From positions 1-46,769 of the forward strand of contig CACMYY010000009.1 in the NCBI GenBank assembly GCA_902618025.1: a DNA stretch of 46,769 nucleotides, written 5' to 3'. This stretch comes from an uncultured SAR116 cluster alpha proteobacterium (GTDB taxonomy: Bacteria > Pseudomonadota > Alphaproteobacteria > Puniceispirillales > Marisalimonadaceae). This document shows, piece after piece, positions 34,749 to 43,117 of the stretch. The position numbers were made by a program, and so were the translations under genes. Each line of letters begins with the position of its first letter. The stretch's first letter is position 1. Below the pieces are notes generated by a model that saw only the letters and a list, made by a program, of their open reading frames with translations, had not been told where the DNA came from and did no database searches.

Positions 34749-35513
34749 ATGTCTTTTTTAAAATATTTAATACCGGCTAGTTTTTTAGCCCTACTTCCAA
34801 CACTTTCATTTGCAGGGTCACACGGTGCTAATCTAGACCCAGGTGATGCTGTTGGTATAAGTTTCTGGATAATATCTATTTCCATGGTTGCAGCAACTGT
34901 TTTTTTCTTAATGGAATCATTGAGAGTAAAAGGCAAGTGGAGAACATCTCTAGTTGTTGGTGCTCTTGTTACTTTAGTTGCTGGAGTTCACTATTTCTAC
35001 ATGAGAGAAGTGTGGGTAGCCACAGGTGCATCTCCTACAGTATTTAGATATGTTGACTGGATAATTACAGTTCCACTACAAATGATTGAATTCTATTTAA
35101 TCCTTGCAGCATGTACCGCAATAGCTGGTGGTGTTTTCTGGAGATTATTCCTTGGATCTTTAGTAATGTTAATCGGTGGATATTTAGGTGAAGCTGGTTT
35201 TATAAATGCAACTCTTGGATTTGTAATTGGAATGGCTGGATGGATATTCATATTGTATGAAATCTTTGCTGGTGAAGCTGGTAAAGTTAGTGCAGAAAGT
35301 GCACCTGAGTCCGTACAGACAGCCTTTAATACAATGAAATGGATTGTCACTATTGGATGGGCTATTTATCCAATCGGTTACTTCATGGGTTACTTGATGG
35401 GTGGCGCTGACGTAAATGCATTGAATTTTATTTACAATATAGCTGACGTTATAAACAAAATTGCTTTCTGTTTGGCAATTTGGGCTGCAGCAGTATCTGA
35501 GTCAGATGCGTAA
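34749..35513 (+). CDS. Blue-tuned proteorhodopsin proton pump
   Basis: This is a seven-helix retinal protein that pumps protons outward across the inner membrane in light. A signal peptide (to about FAG, residues 21-23) is typical of proteorhodopsins. In the helix C motif RYVDWIITVPLQMIEF, Asp103 is the proton acceptor, Thr107 its neighbour and Glu114 the cytoplasmic donor. This DTE set marks a proton pump rather than a sodium (NDQ) or chloride pump. His81 matches the acceptor-linked His, and Lys237 in NIADVINKIAF binds retinal. Gln111, equivalent to position 105, is the residue of blue-absorbing forms. The start is supported by AGGGGAG 7 bp upstream. An intrinsic terminator follows the gene, then the retinal-synthesis genes. 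Confidence 0.97.
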   Translation: MSFLKYLIPASFLALLPTLSFAGSHGANLDPGDAVGISFWIISISMVAATVFFLMESLRVKGKWRTSLVVGALVTLVAGVHYFYMREVWVATGASPTVFRYVDWIITVPLQMIEFYLILAACTAIAGGVFWRLFLGSLVMLIGGYLGEAGFINATLGFVIGMAGWIFILYEIFAGEAGKVSAESAPESVQTAFNTMKWIVTIGWAIYPIGYFMGYLMGGADVNALNFIYNIADVINKIAFCLAIWAAAVSESDA

Positions 35514-35531
35514 ATATTAAAAAAATAAAAT

Positions 35532-35567
35532 AAAAAGCCTGTAGGCAATCCTACAGGCTTTTTTTTT
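35532..35567 (+). terminator. Strong intrinsic terminator after proteorhodopsin
   Basis: A 14-bp stem AAAAAGCCTGTAGG pairs perfectly with CCTACAGGCTTTTT around a 4-base CAAT loop and runs into 9-10 T. It is the clearest hairpin in the window and the only convincing intrinsic terminator I found. It ends 21 bp before the crtI ATG, so it separates rhodopsin from pigment-gene transcription or makes it partial. Confidence 0.95.
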
Positions 35568-35588
35568 GTATCATGGTTATATATCTTA

Positions 35589-37085
35589 ATGGCTTTATTT
35601 GACAAAAAACAAAATAATAAAAATATCAAAAGTATTATAATTGGCGGTGGTTTTGGTGGTATAGCAATAGCTCTAAGATTAAGAGCCCTAGGTCATCAAG
35701 TTTCTTTGATAGAAAGACTAGGGTCTTTAGGTGGTAGAGCTCAAGTTTTTGAAAAAAATGGTTTCAAACACGATGCCGGACCTACAGTAATAACGGCACC
35801 TTTTTTATTTGATGAACTTTTTGAACTTTTCAATGAGAAAAGGGAAGAATATGTCGAATTTAGACCCTTGGATCCTTGGTATAGGTTTCATTTTTATGAT
35901 GGCCGAACTTTTGATTATTCGAAAAGTATACAAAAAACTAAAAAAGAAATGGAAAAGTTTTCAATCGAAGATTCAAAAAATTATGATAAATTGTTAGAAG
36001 CCTCAAAAGCTATTTTTGATGTAGGTTTTACAAAATTATCAGACAAACCTTTCAACTCTTTTTTTTATATGATTAAACAAATACCTGCCTTAATAAAATT
36101 AAAAAGCTATTTAACTGTCGCTCAACTGGTAAATAAATATATCAAAAATCAAAATTTAAGGTCAGCTTTTTCCATACATCCATTATTGGTAGGAGGAAAT
36201 CCATTTTCTACTACTTCTATATATGCCTTAATACATTTTTTAGAGAGACATTGGGGAGTTTATTTTAGTATGGGTGGTACTGGAAAACTTGTTCAAGAGT
36301 TAACAAAATTATTGGTGCGAGTTGGGGTGGAAATTAAATATAACTTGGATATAACAAATGCTTATGAAAAAAATGGTAGAATAGAAAAAATTGAATGTAT
36401 GAATGGAAAAATAATTTATGCTGACAATTTTATTTTTAACGGAGATCCTCCAACCTTCTACAATGAAATTTTGAAATCAAAAAGTAAAAAAAGAAAAAAA
36501 TTTCTGCCAGAAAGATTTACAAGTTATTCTTTCGGCATGTTTGTCTTATTTTTTGGAACGAAAAAAATATATTCTAATATTGCCCACCATTCAATTTGGT
36601 TGGGAAAACGATTTAAAAGCTTATTAACTGATATATTTGATAACAAAATTTTAAGCGACGATTTTTCGTTATATATTCATAGACCTACAGCAACTGATAA
36701 GTCTTTTGCTCCCAAGGATTGTGATAGCTTTTATGTTTTATGTCCAGTACCAAACTTACAAGGTAACATTAATTGGAAAATTCAGGGTGATAAATTAAAA
36801 CATAGAATTGTAGATGCTTTAGACGCTACAATTTTACCAGAATTAAAGAATTATATTTGTGATGAATTTTATATGACACCTGTTGATTTTAAAAATGATT
36901 ACCGATCTACTCATGGTGCAGGTTTTTCAATAGCACCAAATTTTTCTCAATCTGCGTGGTTTAGGTATCACAATAAAGATCCACATATTGATAATTTATT
37001 TTTTGCTGCAGCTGGAGCTCACCCAGGTGCAGGTATTCCTGGAGTATTATCATCTGCAAAAGTTGTTGAAAATCTAATTAAATAA
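35589..37085 (+). CDS. crtI: Phytoene desaturase (lycopene-forming)
   Basis: CrtI introduces four double bonds into phytoene to give lycopene, using FAD at the membrane. The N-terminal dinucleotide fold is IIGGGFGGIAIALRLRALGH, with the ERLGSLGGRAQVFEKNGF extension and HDAGPTVITAP. The C-terminal family motif is HPGAGIPGVLSSAKV. The 498-residue length is usual for bacterial CrtI. No clear ribosome site precedes the ATG, and a possible -10 TATATA (35578-35583) lies only 5 bp before it. The gene may therefore be leaderless or depend on read-through from the rhodopsin transcript. Confidence 0.95.
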   Translation: MALFDKKQNNKNIKSIIIGGGFGGIAIALRLRALGHQVSLIERLGSLGGRAQVFEKNGFKHDAGPTVITAPFLFDELFELFNEKREEYVEFRPLDPWYRFHFYDGRTFDYSKSIQKTKKEMEKFSIEDSKNYDKLLEASKAIFDVGFTKLSDKPFNSFFYMIKQIPALIKLKSYLTVAQLVNKYIKNQNLRSAFSIHPLLVGGNPFSTTSIYALIHFLERHWGVYFSMGGTGKLVQELTKLLVRVGVEIKYNLDITNAYEKNGRIEKIECMNGKIIYADNFIFNGDPPTFYNEILKSKSKKRKKFLPERFTSYSFGMFVLFFGTKKIYSNIAHHSIWLGKRFKSLLTDIFDNKILSDDFSLYIHRPTATDKSFAPKDCDSFYVLCPVPNLQGNINWKIQGDKLKHRIVDALDATILPELKNYICDEFYMTPVDFKNDYRSTHGAGFSIAPNFSQSAWFRYHNKDPHIDNLFFAAAGAHPGAGIPGVLSSAKVVENLIK

Positions 37086-37096
37086 AGAGTTTGTTT

Positions 37097-38008
37097 ATGG
37101 CGTATCACATTGAGAATGCCAAGTCAGTTATGAAAAAAAATGGTAAAACTTTTTACTGGGCTGGAAAATTCTTACCTAAAGAATGCATTAGTAGGGCTGC
37201 TGTGTTATACAGTTTTTGTAGAAGCTTAGACGACCTAGCGGATAATAAAGAGACTAATGCCTCAAAAGATTTAAGTAATATTAGATCTAATATCAAAAAA
37301 AAAACATTTAAAAACCTAGAAAACATTTATTCAATTAAGTATCCTGAATTTTTAAATTCATCCTCGCAAAAAGCAGTAATAGATCTAATTGATGGACTTA
37401 TTTTAGATCAAAAGGATATTTTGTTTAAAAAAGAAGAGGAGTTAATTAGATATTCTTATCATGTAGCCGGAACTGTAGGAATAATGATGTGTGATGCTTT
37501 AAAATGTAACAATAGTATTGCTAAATTGTTTGCTATAGATCTTGGAATAGCTATGCAGCTTACAAATATTGCAAGAGATGTTTTAGAAGACGCTAAAATG
37601 GGGAGACGATATTTACCTGGCACTTGGATTCAGAATATTTCACCTGAAGAAATAGTATTGGCAGCTAAAACAAATGACTTAAAAAAAATCTACATTATTT
37701 CAAAAGCTGTCAAAAAACTATTAATTTTAGCTGAACAATATTATTTTAGTGGAGAAAGAGGATTAATTTTTTTACCCTTTAATTCACGGGTTGCAATCTC
37801 TGTAGCATCAGGAGTTTACAGAGAAATAGGAGTGCAGTTAGAAAATGAAAATTATAATTGGCAAAATGGTAGACAAGTAACCTCAATCTACAAGAAAATT
37901 AAAATTTCACTATTCAAGACTTTTAAAGAAATATTTTATTTTAGACAGAAGAAAAAGCATAATTCTGAACTACATTTTTTTTTAGAAGATTTATTCGATG
38001 ATAAATAA
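37097..38008 (+). CDS. crtB: Phytoene synthase
   Basis: CrtB condenses two geranylgeranyl diphosphates to phytoene. The first Asp-rich motif is in FCRSLDDLADNKE, and the second is NIARDVLEDAKMGRRYLP with its DxxxD. The RGL-type turn in SGERGLIFLP is also present. I start at ATG 37097, which has AAAGAG 8 bp upstream. A TTG two codons earlier (37091) would also be in frame. The gene follows crtI by 11 bp and its end overlaps crtY by 11 bp, so all are one operon. Confidence 0.95.
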   Translation: MAYHIENAKSVMKKNGKTFYWAGKFLPKECISRAAVLYSFCRSLDDLADNKETNASKDLSNIRSNIKKKTFKNLENIYSIKYPEFLNSSSQKAVIDLIDGLILDQKDILFKKEEELIRYSYHVAGTVGIMMCDALKCNNSIAKLFAIDLGIAMQLTNIARDVLEDAKMGRRYLPGTWIQNISPEEIVLAAKTNDLKKIYIISKAVKKLLILAEQYYFSGERGLIFLPFNSRVAISVASGVYREIGVQLENENYNWQNGRQVTSIYKKIKISLFKTFKEIFYFRQKKKHNSELHFFLEDLFDDK

Positions 38009-39098
38009 GGAAATTAATATTATTGGGGGAGGTTGCTCAGCATTATCATTAGCCAGGTTAATTAATAAATTACCTAATTATAAATTTAATTTGTTTCTGG
38101 GTGACAAAAATAAAATCAATAAAGACCATTTTTGGGGCTTCTGGAAAGTTGAAATTAACGAAGAAGCTTATGATAATGCAAATCATGTGTGGTCAAAATG
38201 GTCAATAAATACTAATGATTCGAAACATATTCTTACTTCAATGAAACATCCTTATTGCGTGATAAAAAGACATTTATGGTTAGAAATATGTAGAAAACAA
38301 CTTCAAAGTGAAAAAACAACAATTTTTGAAAATGATGTACTAGAAAAAGATGATAAATTATTTATTAAGAATAAGAAAATCAAAGGTAATTTAGTATTTG
38401 ATAGCAGACCTCCTAAATTACCAAGTAATGTTTTATTGCAACATTTTGAAGGGTTTGTAGTTACTTCTAACAAAGATGTATTTGATGAAAAATTAGTAAC
38501 ATTAATGGATTTTAGATGCGACCAGTCAAGGGGTATGCATTTTATTTATCTGTTACCATTTAGCAAAAGAAAAGCATTAGTCGAATCTACAATGTTTTCA
38601 AAAATAGTCGAGAATAAAGAATATTATTCAACTGAAATTTCAAAATATCTTAAAAACTATTATAACTTAATTGAATTTAAAAAAAGTGATCATGAAAAAG
38701 GTATTATTCCTATGCATTATATATTTAATGAATCTAAAGAAGCTTATAATATTGGTACTAGGGGAGGAGCAGTAAGACCTTCTTCAGGATATGCTTTTAC
38801 ATTTATTCAAAAACAGGCATATCAAATAATTAGCCAAATAAAAAACAGAAAAAAAATTAATACTAAAATTCACAACAATATTGATTTATTTCTAGATAAA
38901 ATCTTTATTAATGTAATAAATGAGTATCCTTTACTTGCTCCTAAAATATTTTCTGGCTTAGCCAGAAAATTAAATGGTGACGAAATGGCTAAATTTATGT
39001 CTGGATATGCTTCACTAATAACAACTTGCAAAATAATTATTTCAATGCCTAAAATACCGTTTATTAAATCATTTTTTAATGTCGTGTTTCGTAAATGA
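37998..39098 (+). CDS. crtY: Lycopene beta-cyclase
   Basis: CrtY cyclises both ends of lycopene to beta-carotene. The N-terminal fold is IIGGGCSALSLARLI (FAD/NAD-binding), followed by FWGFWKVE and FDSRPPKLPS. Later comes MHFIYLLPFSKRKALVESTMFS, the usual CrtY core. The conserved GTRGGAVRPSSGYAFTFIQ lies near residue 255. At 366 residues it is of the bacterial CrtY type, not the CrtL or heterodimeric cyclase. It overlaps crtB by 11 bp and blh by 4 bp. Confidence 0.93.
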   Translation: MINKEINIIGGGCSALSLARLINKLPNYKFNLFLGDKNKINKDHFWGFWKVEINEEAYDNANHVWSKWSINTNDSKHILTSMKHPYCVIKRHLWLEICRKQLQSEKTTIFENDVLEKDDKLFIKNKKIKGNLVFDSRPPKLPSNVLLQHFEGFVVTSNKDVFDEKLVTLMDFRCDQSRGMHFIYLLPFSKRKALVESTMFSKIVENKEYYSTEISKYLKNYYNLIEFKKSDHEKGIIPMHYIFNESKEAYNIGTRGGAVRPSSGYAFTFIQKQAYQIISQIKNRKKINTKIHNNIDLFLDKIFINVINEYPLLAPKIFSGLARKLNGDEMAKFMSGYASLITTCKIIISMPKIPFIKSFFNVVFRK

Positions 39099-39916
39099 TT
39101 CATTTTACACTAGATTGGTTAGATTATATCTCATTATTTTTTATTATTTTTATGGGTATCCCCCATGGAGCTCTTGATGGAGCTATTTCAGTTACACTAG
39201 GCTTTACAAAAAGTTTTCATTTACAAGTACGATTTATAATTACTTATTTATTAATTGCTATTTTAGTTGTTGTTCTGTGGTACTTTTTACCTGTTTTTTC
39301 ACTAATAATATTTTTATTGGCAAGTATTTTTCACTTTGGCTGTGGAGATTTAAATTGGAAGAACAATAACTTTTATTACATCAGTGGTTATCTTCATGGA
39401 GGAATAGTGGTCTTGGGTATAATTTTTTTTAATAAAGTTGAAGTTGACCATCTTTTTTCAATTTTATCTGGAAATCAGTTGTATTTATTATGGGAATTCC
39501 TTTTCGTTGCTTTCATAATTTGGATTTTATCATTAATTTACTTATCATTTAATTATAAGAAAGTTGTTATTTCTAAAAATTATATCAAATTGTTATCGTT
39601 AATGGTTTTGGTTATTTTACTTCTTCCTCCTTTGCCAGCGTTTGCAATATATTTTTGTTTAATTCATAGTACCCACCATATCAAAAGAATTATACCAACT
39701 TTACTCAGCTTCATGGAAAAGAAAAAAATACTGTATTTAATGATCATTTTTTCTGCATTAAGTTGGTCAGGTGGAGGACTTGCATACTATATTTTATTAA
39801 ATTTAAACTCTTATACTGACACCATTATAAAAGTAACTTTTATTGGATTAGCCGCATTAACATTTCCACATATGATTTTAGTAGATGGTGTATTTAGGTT
39901 AAAATATAAAGTTTAA
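39095..39916 (+). CDS. blh: Beta-carotene 15,15'-dioxygenase (retinal-forming Blh)
   Basis: Blh splits beta-carotene into two retinal molecules in the membrane, supplying the rhodopsin chromophore. It is a multi-helix protein of 273 residues. The likely iron ligands are His24 (GIPHGALDG), His80 (SIFHFGCGD), His191 and His195 (LIHSTHHIK). Their spacing agrees closely with the four His of the characterised marine Blh. A further His259 lies in FPHMILVDG. The ATG overlaps the crtY stop by 4 bp. It is the last gene of the cluster and converges on ubiA with a 9-bp gap. Confidence 0.94.
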   Translation: MIHFTLDWLDYISLFFIIFMGIPHGALDGAISVTLGFTKSFHLQVRFIITYLLIAILVVVLWYFLPVFSLIIFLLASIFHFGCGDLNWKNNNFYYISGYLHGGIVVLGIIFFNKVEVDHLFSILSGNQLYLLWEFLFVAFIIWILSLIYLSFNYKKVVISKNYIKLLSLMVLVILLLPPLPAFAIYFCLIHSTHHIKRIIPTLLSFMEKKKILYLMIIFSALSWSGGGLAYYILLNLNSYTDTIIKVTFIGLAALTFPHMILVDGVFRLKYKV

Positions 39917-39925
39917 GATTTCTGT

Positions 39926-40843
39926 CTAGGAAACCATATGATTTATTAGAGATGATAATGTTAAAATGACACCTAGAAACACATTAGATTTGAAAATTTT
40001 AAGTGGATTATATTTTTCAATGTTTTTTAATTTTATTACTTGACTTATAAGGTGCAAACCGCAAATTGATACACCAATATACCAGAAATTACTATTGTTT
40101 AACAAATATCCACTAATAATTAATAATATAAACATTAAACTGTATGCACATCCTACAAAAAGAGTTAAAAAGTTCTTTGCTGAAACGGCAGAATTTTTAA
40201 TACCAAAAACTTCATCTTCTTTTTTATCCTGACATCCATAAATTGTGTCATATCCGATTATCCAAAATACAGTTGCTAAATACATAAAGAATATTCCCAA
40301 ATTCCATTCTTCATTTGCAGAGGACCAAGCAGTTGGGACAGCCCAACTAAACGTCAATCCTAAGATAATTTGTGGCCATTTTATAAATCTTTTAGCTAAC
40401 GGATAAAGTATAACTAAAGGCATCACTGACATAGCTATAAACCAAGTATAAATATTCAATTGATACAAACAGATAAAACCAATGAATAACATCACAATTA
40501 AAAAAAGACTTGCTTGTAAATTTGAAATTTCGCCACTTGCAAGTGGTCTTTTCTTTGTTCTAGAAATTTTTTTATCAATATCTTTGTCCCACATATCATT
40601 AATAGTACAGCCTGCAGCTCTCATTGCCATTGAGCCTATTAAAAAAATAAACATAAGTATTACACAATTTTCAAGGTTTAAATTAGTCAGAGGAAGTACC
40701 CACCAACCAGGAAGGACAAGAAGCCAAAAACCAACAGGTCTGTCAAACCTTCCTAATCTTATCCATTTAATTGAGTTTTTAGGTAGTATGTTCCACCAGC
40801 CATTATCTAAAATATCTGAATTATTTTGTTTTGGTATATTCAT
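39926..40843 (-). CDS. ubiA: 4-hydroxybenzoate polyprenyltransferase
   Basis: UbiA prenylates 4-hydroxybenzoate in ubiquinone synthesis. The protein is an integral membrane one with eight or so helices. The two Asp-rich motifs are NDMWDKDIDKKISRTKKRPLA and YDTIYGCQDKKEDEVFGIKN. The opening WIRLGRFDRPVGFWLLVLPGWW is typical of UbiA rather than heme O or chlorophyll synthases. At 305 residues it is slightly longer than E. coli UbiA owing to an N-terminal tail. It faces the rhodopsin-pigment cluster but has no evident role there. Confidence 0.94.
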   Translation of the reverse strand: MNIPKQNNSDILDNGWWNILPKNSIKWIRLGRFDRPVGFWLLVLPGWWVLPLTNLNLENCVILMFIFLIGSMAMRAAGCTINDMWDKDIDKKISRTKKRPLASGEISNLQASLFLIVMLFIGFICLYQLNIYTWFIAMSVMPLVILYPLAKRFIKWPQIILGLTFSWAVPTAWSSANEEWNLGIFFMYLATVFWIIGYDTIYGCQDKKEDEVFGIKNSAVSAKNFLTLFVGCAYSLMFILLIISGYLLNNSNFWYIGVSICGLHLISQVIKLKNIEKYNPLKIFKSNVFLGVILTLSSLINHMVS

Positions 40844-40920
40844 AAATATGCAATATCATTTTAATATTTCTTAATCAATTAGCAGTTAAATAAATTTTTA
40901 AATAATATAGGTTTTTATTA

Positions 40921-41691
40921 ATGTTAGATTTATCTTATAAGGCTAAAGTAAGGATATATTTTCCAAAAAAAATATCATTAAAACAAACAGTCACAATTAC
41001 GACAAAACAATTGCATTATCTAATAAATGTAATGCGGAAAAAGAAAGATGACACATTATTAATATTTAATAGTGTTGACGGCGAATATTTAGCTAAAATC
41101 TCTCAAATATATAAAAAACATATTGTTTTAATTGTATTAAAAAAAATAAGAAATGTGGAAACAGAGATTGATCTATGGATATTATTTGCGCCTGTGAAGA
41201 AAGCTCCAACAGAGTATATAATACAAAAGGCAACAGAATTAGGAGCTTCTAAAATCTTTCCTATAATCACAGATCGAACTAATATAAAACAAATCAATTT
41301 AAAGAGAATGCAAGATATTGTTATCGAGGCATCAGAACAATGTGAACGTCTAACAATACCAGAAATATTTGAATTAAGAAAATTAAAGGACTTGATTGAA
41401 AGTTGGGATCAAAAAAGAATTATTCTTCATGGAGACGAAACAATTAGAAACCAAGATGAAATTAAATTTGATTTTCAAAATATATATTCCAAATCTTCAG
41501 GTGCAATCCTAATTGGTCCTGAGGGTGGTTTTAGTAGTGACGAGATAGATTATCTTAGAAAAAAACCTTTCATTAAACCAACTGATTTAGGGTCAAGAAT
41601 TTTAAGATCTGATACTGCCGTAATTGCAATTATAGTTTTATGGCATTGTTTGAACGGTAATATGAAAAAATATATGCAACTTAATAATTAA
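40921..41691 (+). CDS. rsmE: 16S rRNA (uracil-1498-N3)-methyltransferase
   Basis: RsmE methylates U1498 of 16S rRNA. It has an N-terminal PUA-like domain (KQLHYLINVMRKKKDDTLLIFN) and a SPOUT-fold C-terminal domain with a trefoil knot. The SPOUT motifs are PTEYIIQKATELGASKIFPI, EQCERLTIPEI, ILIGPEGGFSSDEID and LGSRILRSDTAVIAI. The length of 256 residues is typical. gshA follows 76 bp downstream on the same strand, an order also seen in other alphaproteobacteria. Confidence 0.95.
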   Translation: MLDLSYKAKVRIYFPKKISLKQTVTITTKQLHYLINVMRKKKDDTLLIFNSVDGEYLAKISQIYKKHIVLIVLKKIRNVETEIDLWILFAPVKKAPTEYIIQKATELGASKIFPIITDRTNIKQINLKRMQDIVIEASEQCERLTIPEIFELRKLKDLIESWDQKRIILHGDETIRNQDEIKFDFQNIYSKSSGAILIGPEGGFSSDEIDYLRKKPFIKPTDLGSRILRSDTAVIAIIVLWHCLNGNMKKYMQLNN

Positions 41692-41767
41692 GTATCAATG
41701 TGTCTAAGGAAATATTATAGTGAAAATCTCAATTATATTTTTTTAAAACTTACCATATGAGATCTAA

Positions 41768-43114
41768 ATGCAAAGGTTAACAAAAGAAAAGCTTATAAAT
41801 TGGTTTAGAGCAGGCGAAAAATCCAGAGAACTCTGGAAAATAGGTACAGAACATGAAAAATTTGTTTTTCATTTAGGTAATTTAGAAAGAGTCGGTTATT
41901 TTGGTAAATCAGGAATAAGTGAATTGTTAAATAAACTTGCAAATGAGAATAAATGGGAAAAAGTATTAGAAAATAATAACATAATTGGTCTCAAAGATGA
42001 AAAAGGCGCTTCAATTTCTCTTGAGCCTGGAGGACAATTAGAATTATCAGGATCCCCTCTAGAAAATTTACACCAAACATGTAAAGAGACCGGCAAACAT
42101 TTGCAAATAATGAAAAAAGCTATCAGTAATCTTGGCTTGTTAATGATAGGACTGGGATATGATCCTAAATGGTCCCGTGCAAAACAAAAATGGATGCCCA
42201 AAGGTCGTTATGAAATAATGAAGAAGTTTATGCCTAAAGTGGGTAAACTTGGATTAGATATGATGCTTAGAACGTGTACTATCCAAGTTAATCTTGATTA
42301 TTTAAATGAAAAAGATATGGTACAAAAATTTCAAACCTCATTAGCTTTGCAGTCAATTTCCACAGCTATTTTTGCAAATTCTCCATTTATTGAAGGAAAA
42401 GAAAGTGGATATTTATCTTCTAGAGCAATTGTCTGGACTGATACTGACCCAAACAGAACTGGTGTGCCAGAAATTGTATTTACTAAACATTTTGGCTATG
42501 AAGCATGGTTAGATTACGTTTTAAAAGTGCCAATGTATTTTGTTTACAGAGACGGTAAATATATTGATGTATCGGGAAAATCTTTTTTAGATTTCATGGA
42601 TGGAAAGTTGGAAGGTTTTGAAGGCCAATTTCCAACAATAAAAGACTGGGAAGACCATATAACTGTCCCTTTCCCTGAAGTAAGACTAAAACAATATTTA
42701 GAAATGCGAGGAGCGGATGGAGGTCCTTGGAATATTATTTGTGCTTTGCCAGCATTATGGGTGGGTTTATTGTATGATAATAAAGCCCAGTTAGAAGCTT
42801 ATGATTTAGCAAAACCATTTATGAATACTTCTATACTCGAGGAAGGGAGAATTTCCGCCGCAAAGTATGGTTTAAATGGTAAATTAGGTGGAAAAAAAAT
42901 TATTGATATTGCTGATGAAATGCTAAAAATAGCTAGTTTAGGTCTCGAAAGGCGTAATAAACTAGATTATAGAGGTATTGACGAAAGACAGTTTTTAGAT
43001 CCTCTTTTAAATATTATCAGAAATAAAAAAACTGGCTCTGAAGTTCTTTTAGAAAAGTTTAATGGTATTTGGAGAAAAAATATAGATAAAGTATTTATTG
43101 AAAATGCTTTCTAA
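41768..43114 (+). CDS. gshA: Glutamate-cysteine ligase, plant/alphaproteobacterial (GCS2) type
   Basis: GshA makes gamma-glutamylcysteine, the first step of glutathione synthesis. The family patterns are WKIGTEHEKFVF at the N terminus, ISLEPGGQLELSGSPL, MMLRTCTIQVNLDYL and FMDGKLEGFEGQFPTIKDWEDH. The last of these is characteristic of the alphaproteobacterial/plant class and not of E. coli GshA. At 448 residues the length is right. It ends 3 bp from convergent tldD. gshB is not in the window. Confidence 0.95.
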   Translation: MQRLTKEKLINWFRAGEKSRELWKIGTEHEKFVFHLGNLERVGYFGKSGISELLNKLANENKWEKVLENNNIIGLKDEKGASISLEPGGQLELSGSPLENLHQTCKETGKHLQIMKKAISNLGLLMIGLGYDPKWSRAKQKWMPKGRYEIMKKFMPKVGKLGLDMMLRTCTIQVNLDYLNEKDMVQKFQTSLALQSISTAIFANSPFIEGKESGYLSSRAIVWTDTDPNRTGVPEIVFTKHFGYEAWLDYVLKVPMYFVYRDGKYIDVSGKSFLDFMDGKLEGFEGQFPTIKDWEDHITVPFPEVRLKQYLEMRGADGGPWNIICALPALWVGLLYDNKAQLEAYDLAKPFMNTSILEEGRISAAKYGLNGKLGGKKIIDIADEMLKIASLGLERRNKLDYRGIDERQFLDPLLNIIRNKKTGSEVLLEKFNGIWRKNIDKVFIENAF

Positions 43115-43117
43115 CAC

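Noticed and set aside
37091-37096. TTG as crtB start
   Set aside because: ATG at 37097 has better ribosome-site spacing and only two codons are lost.
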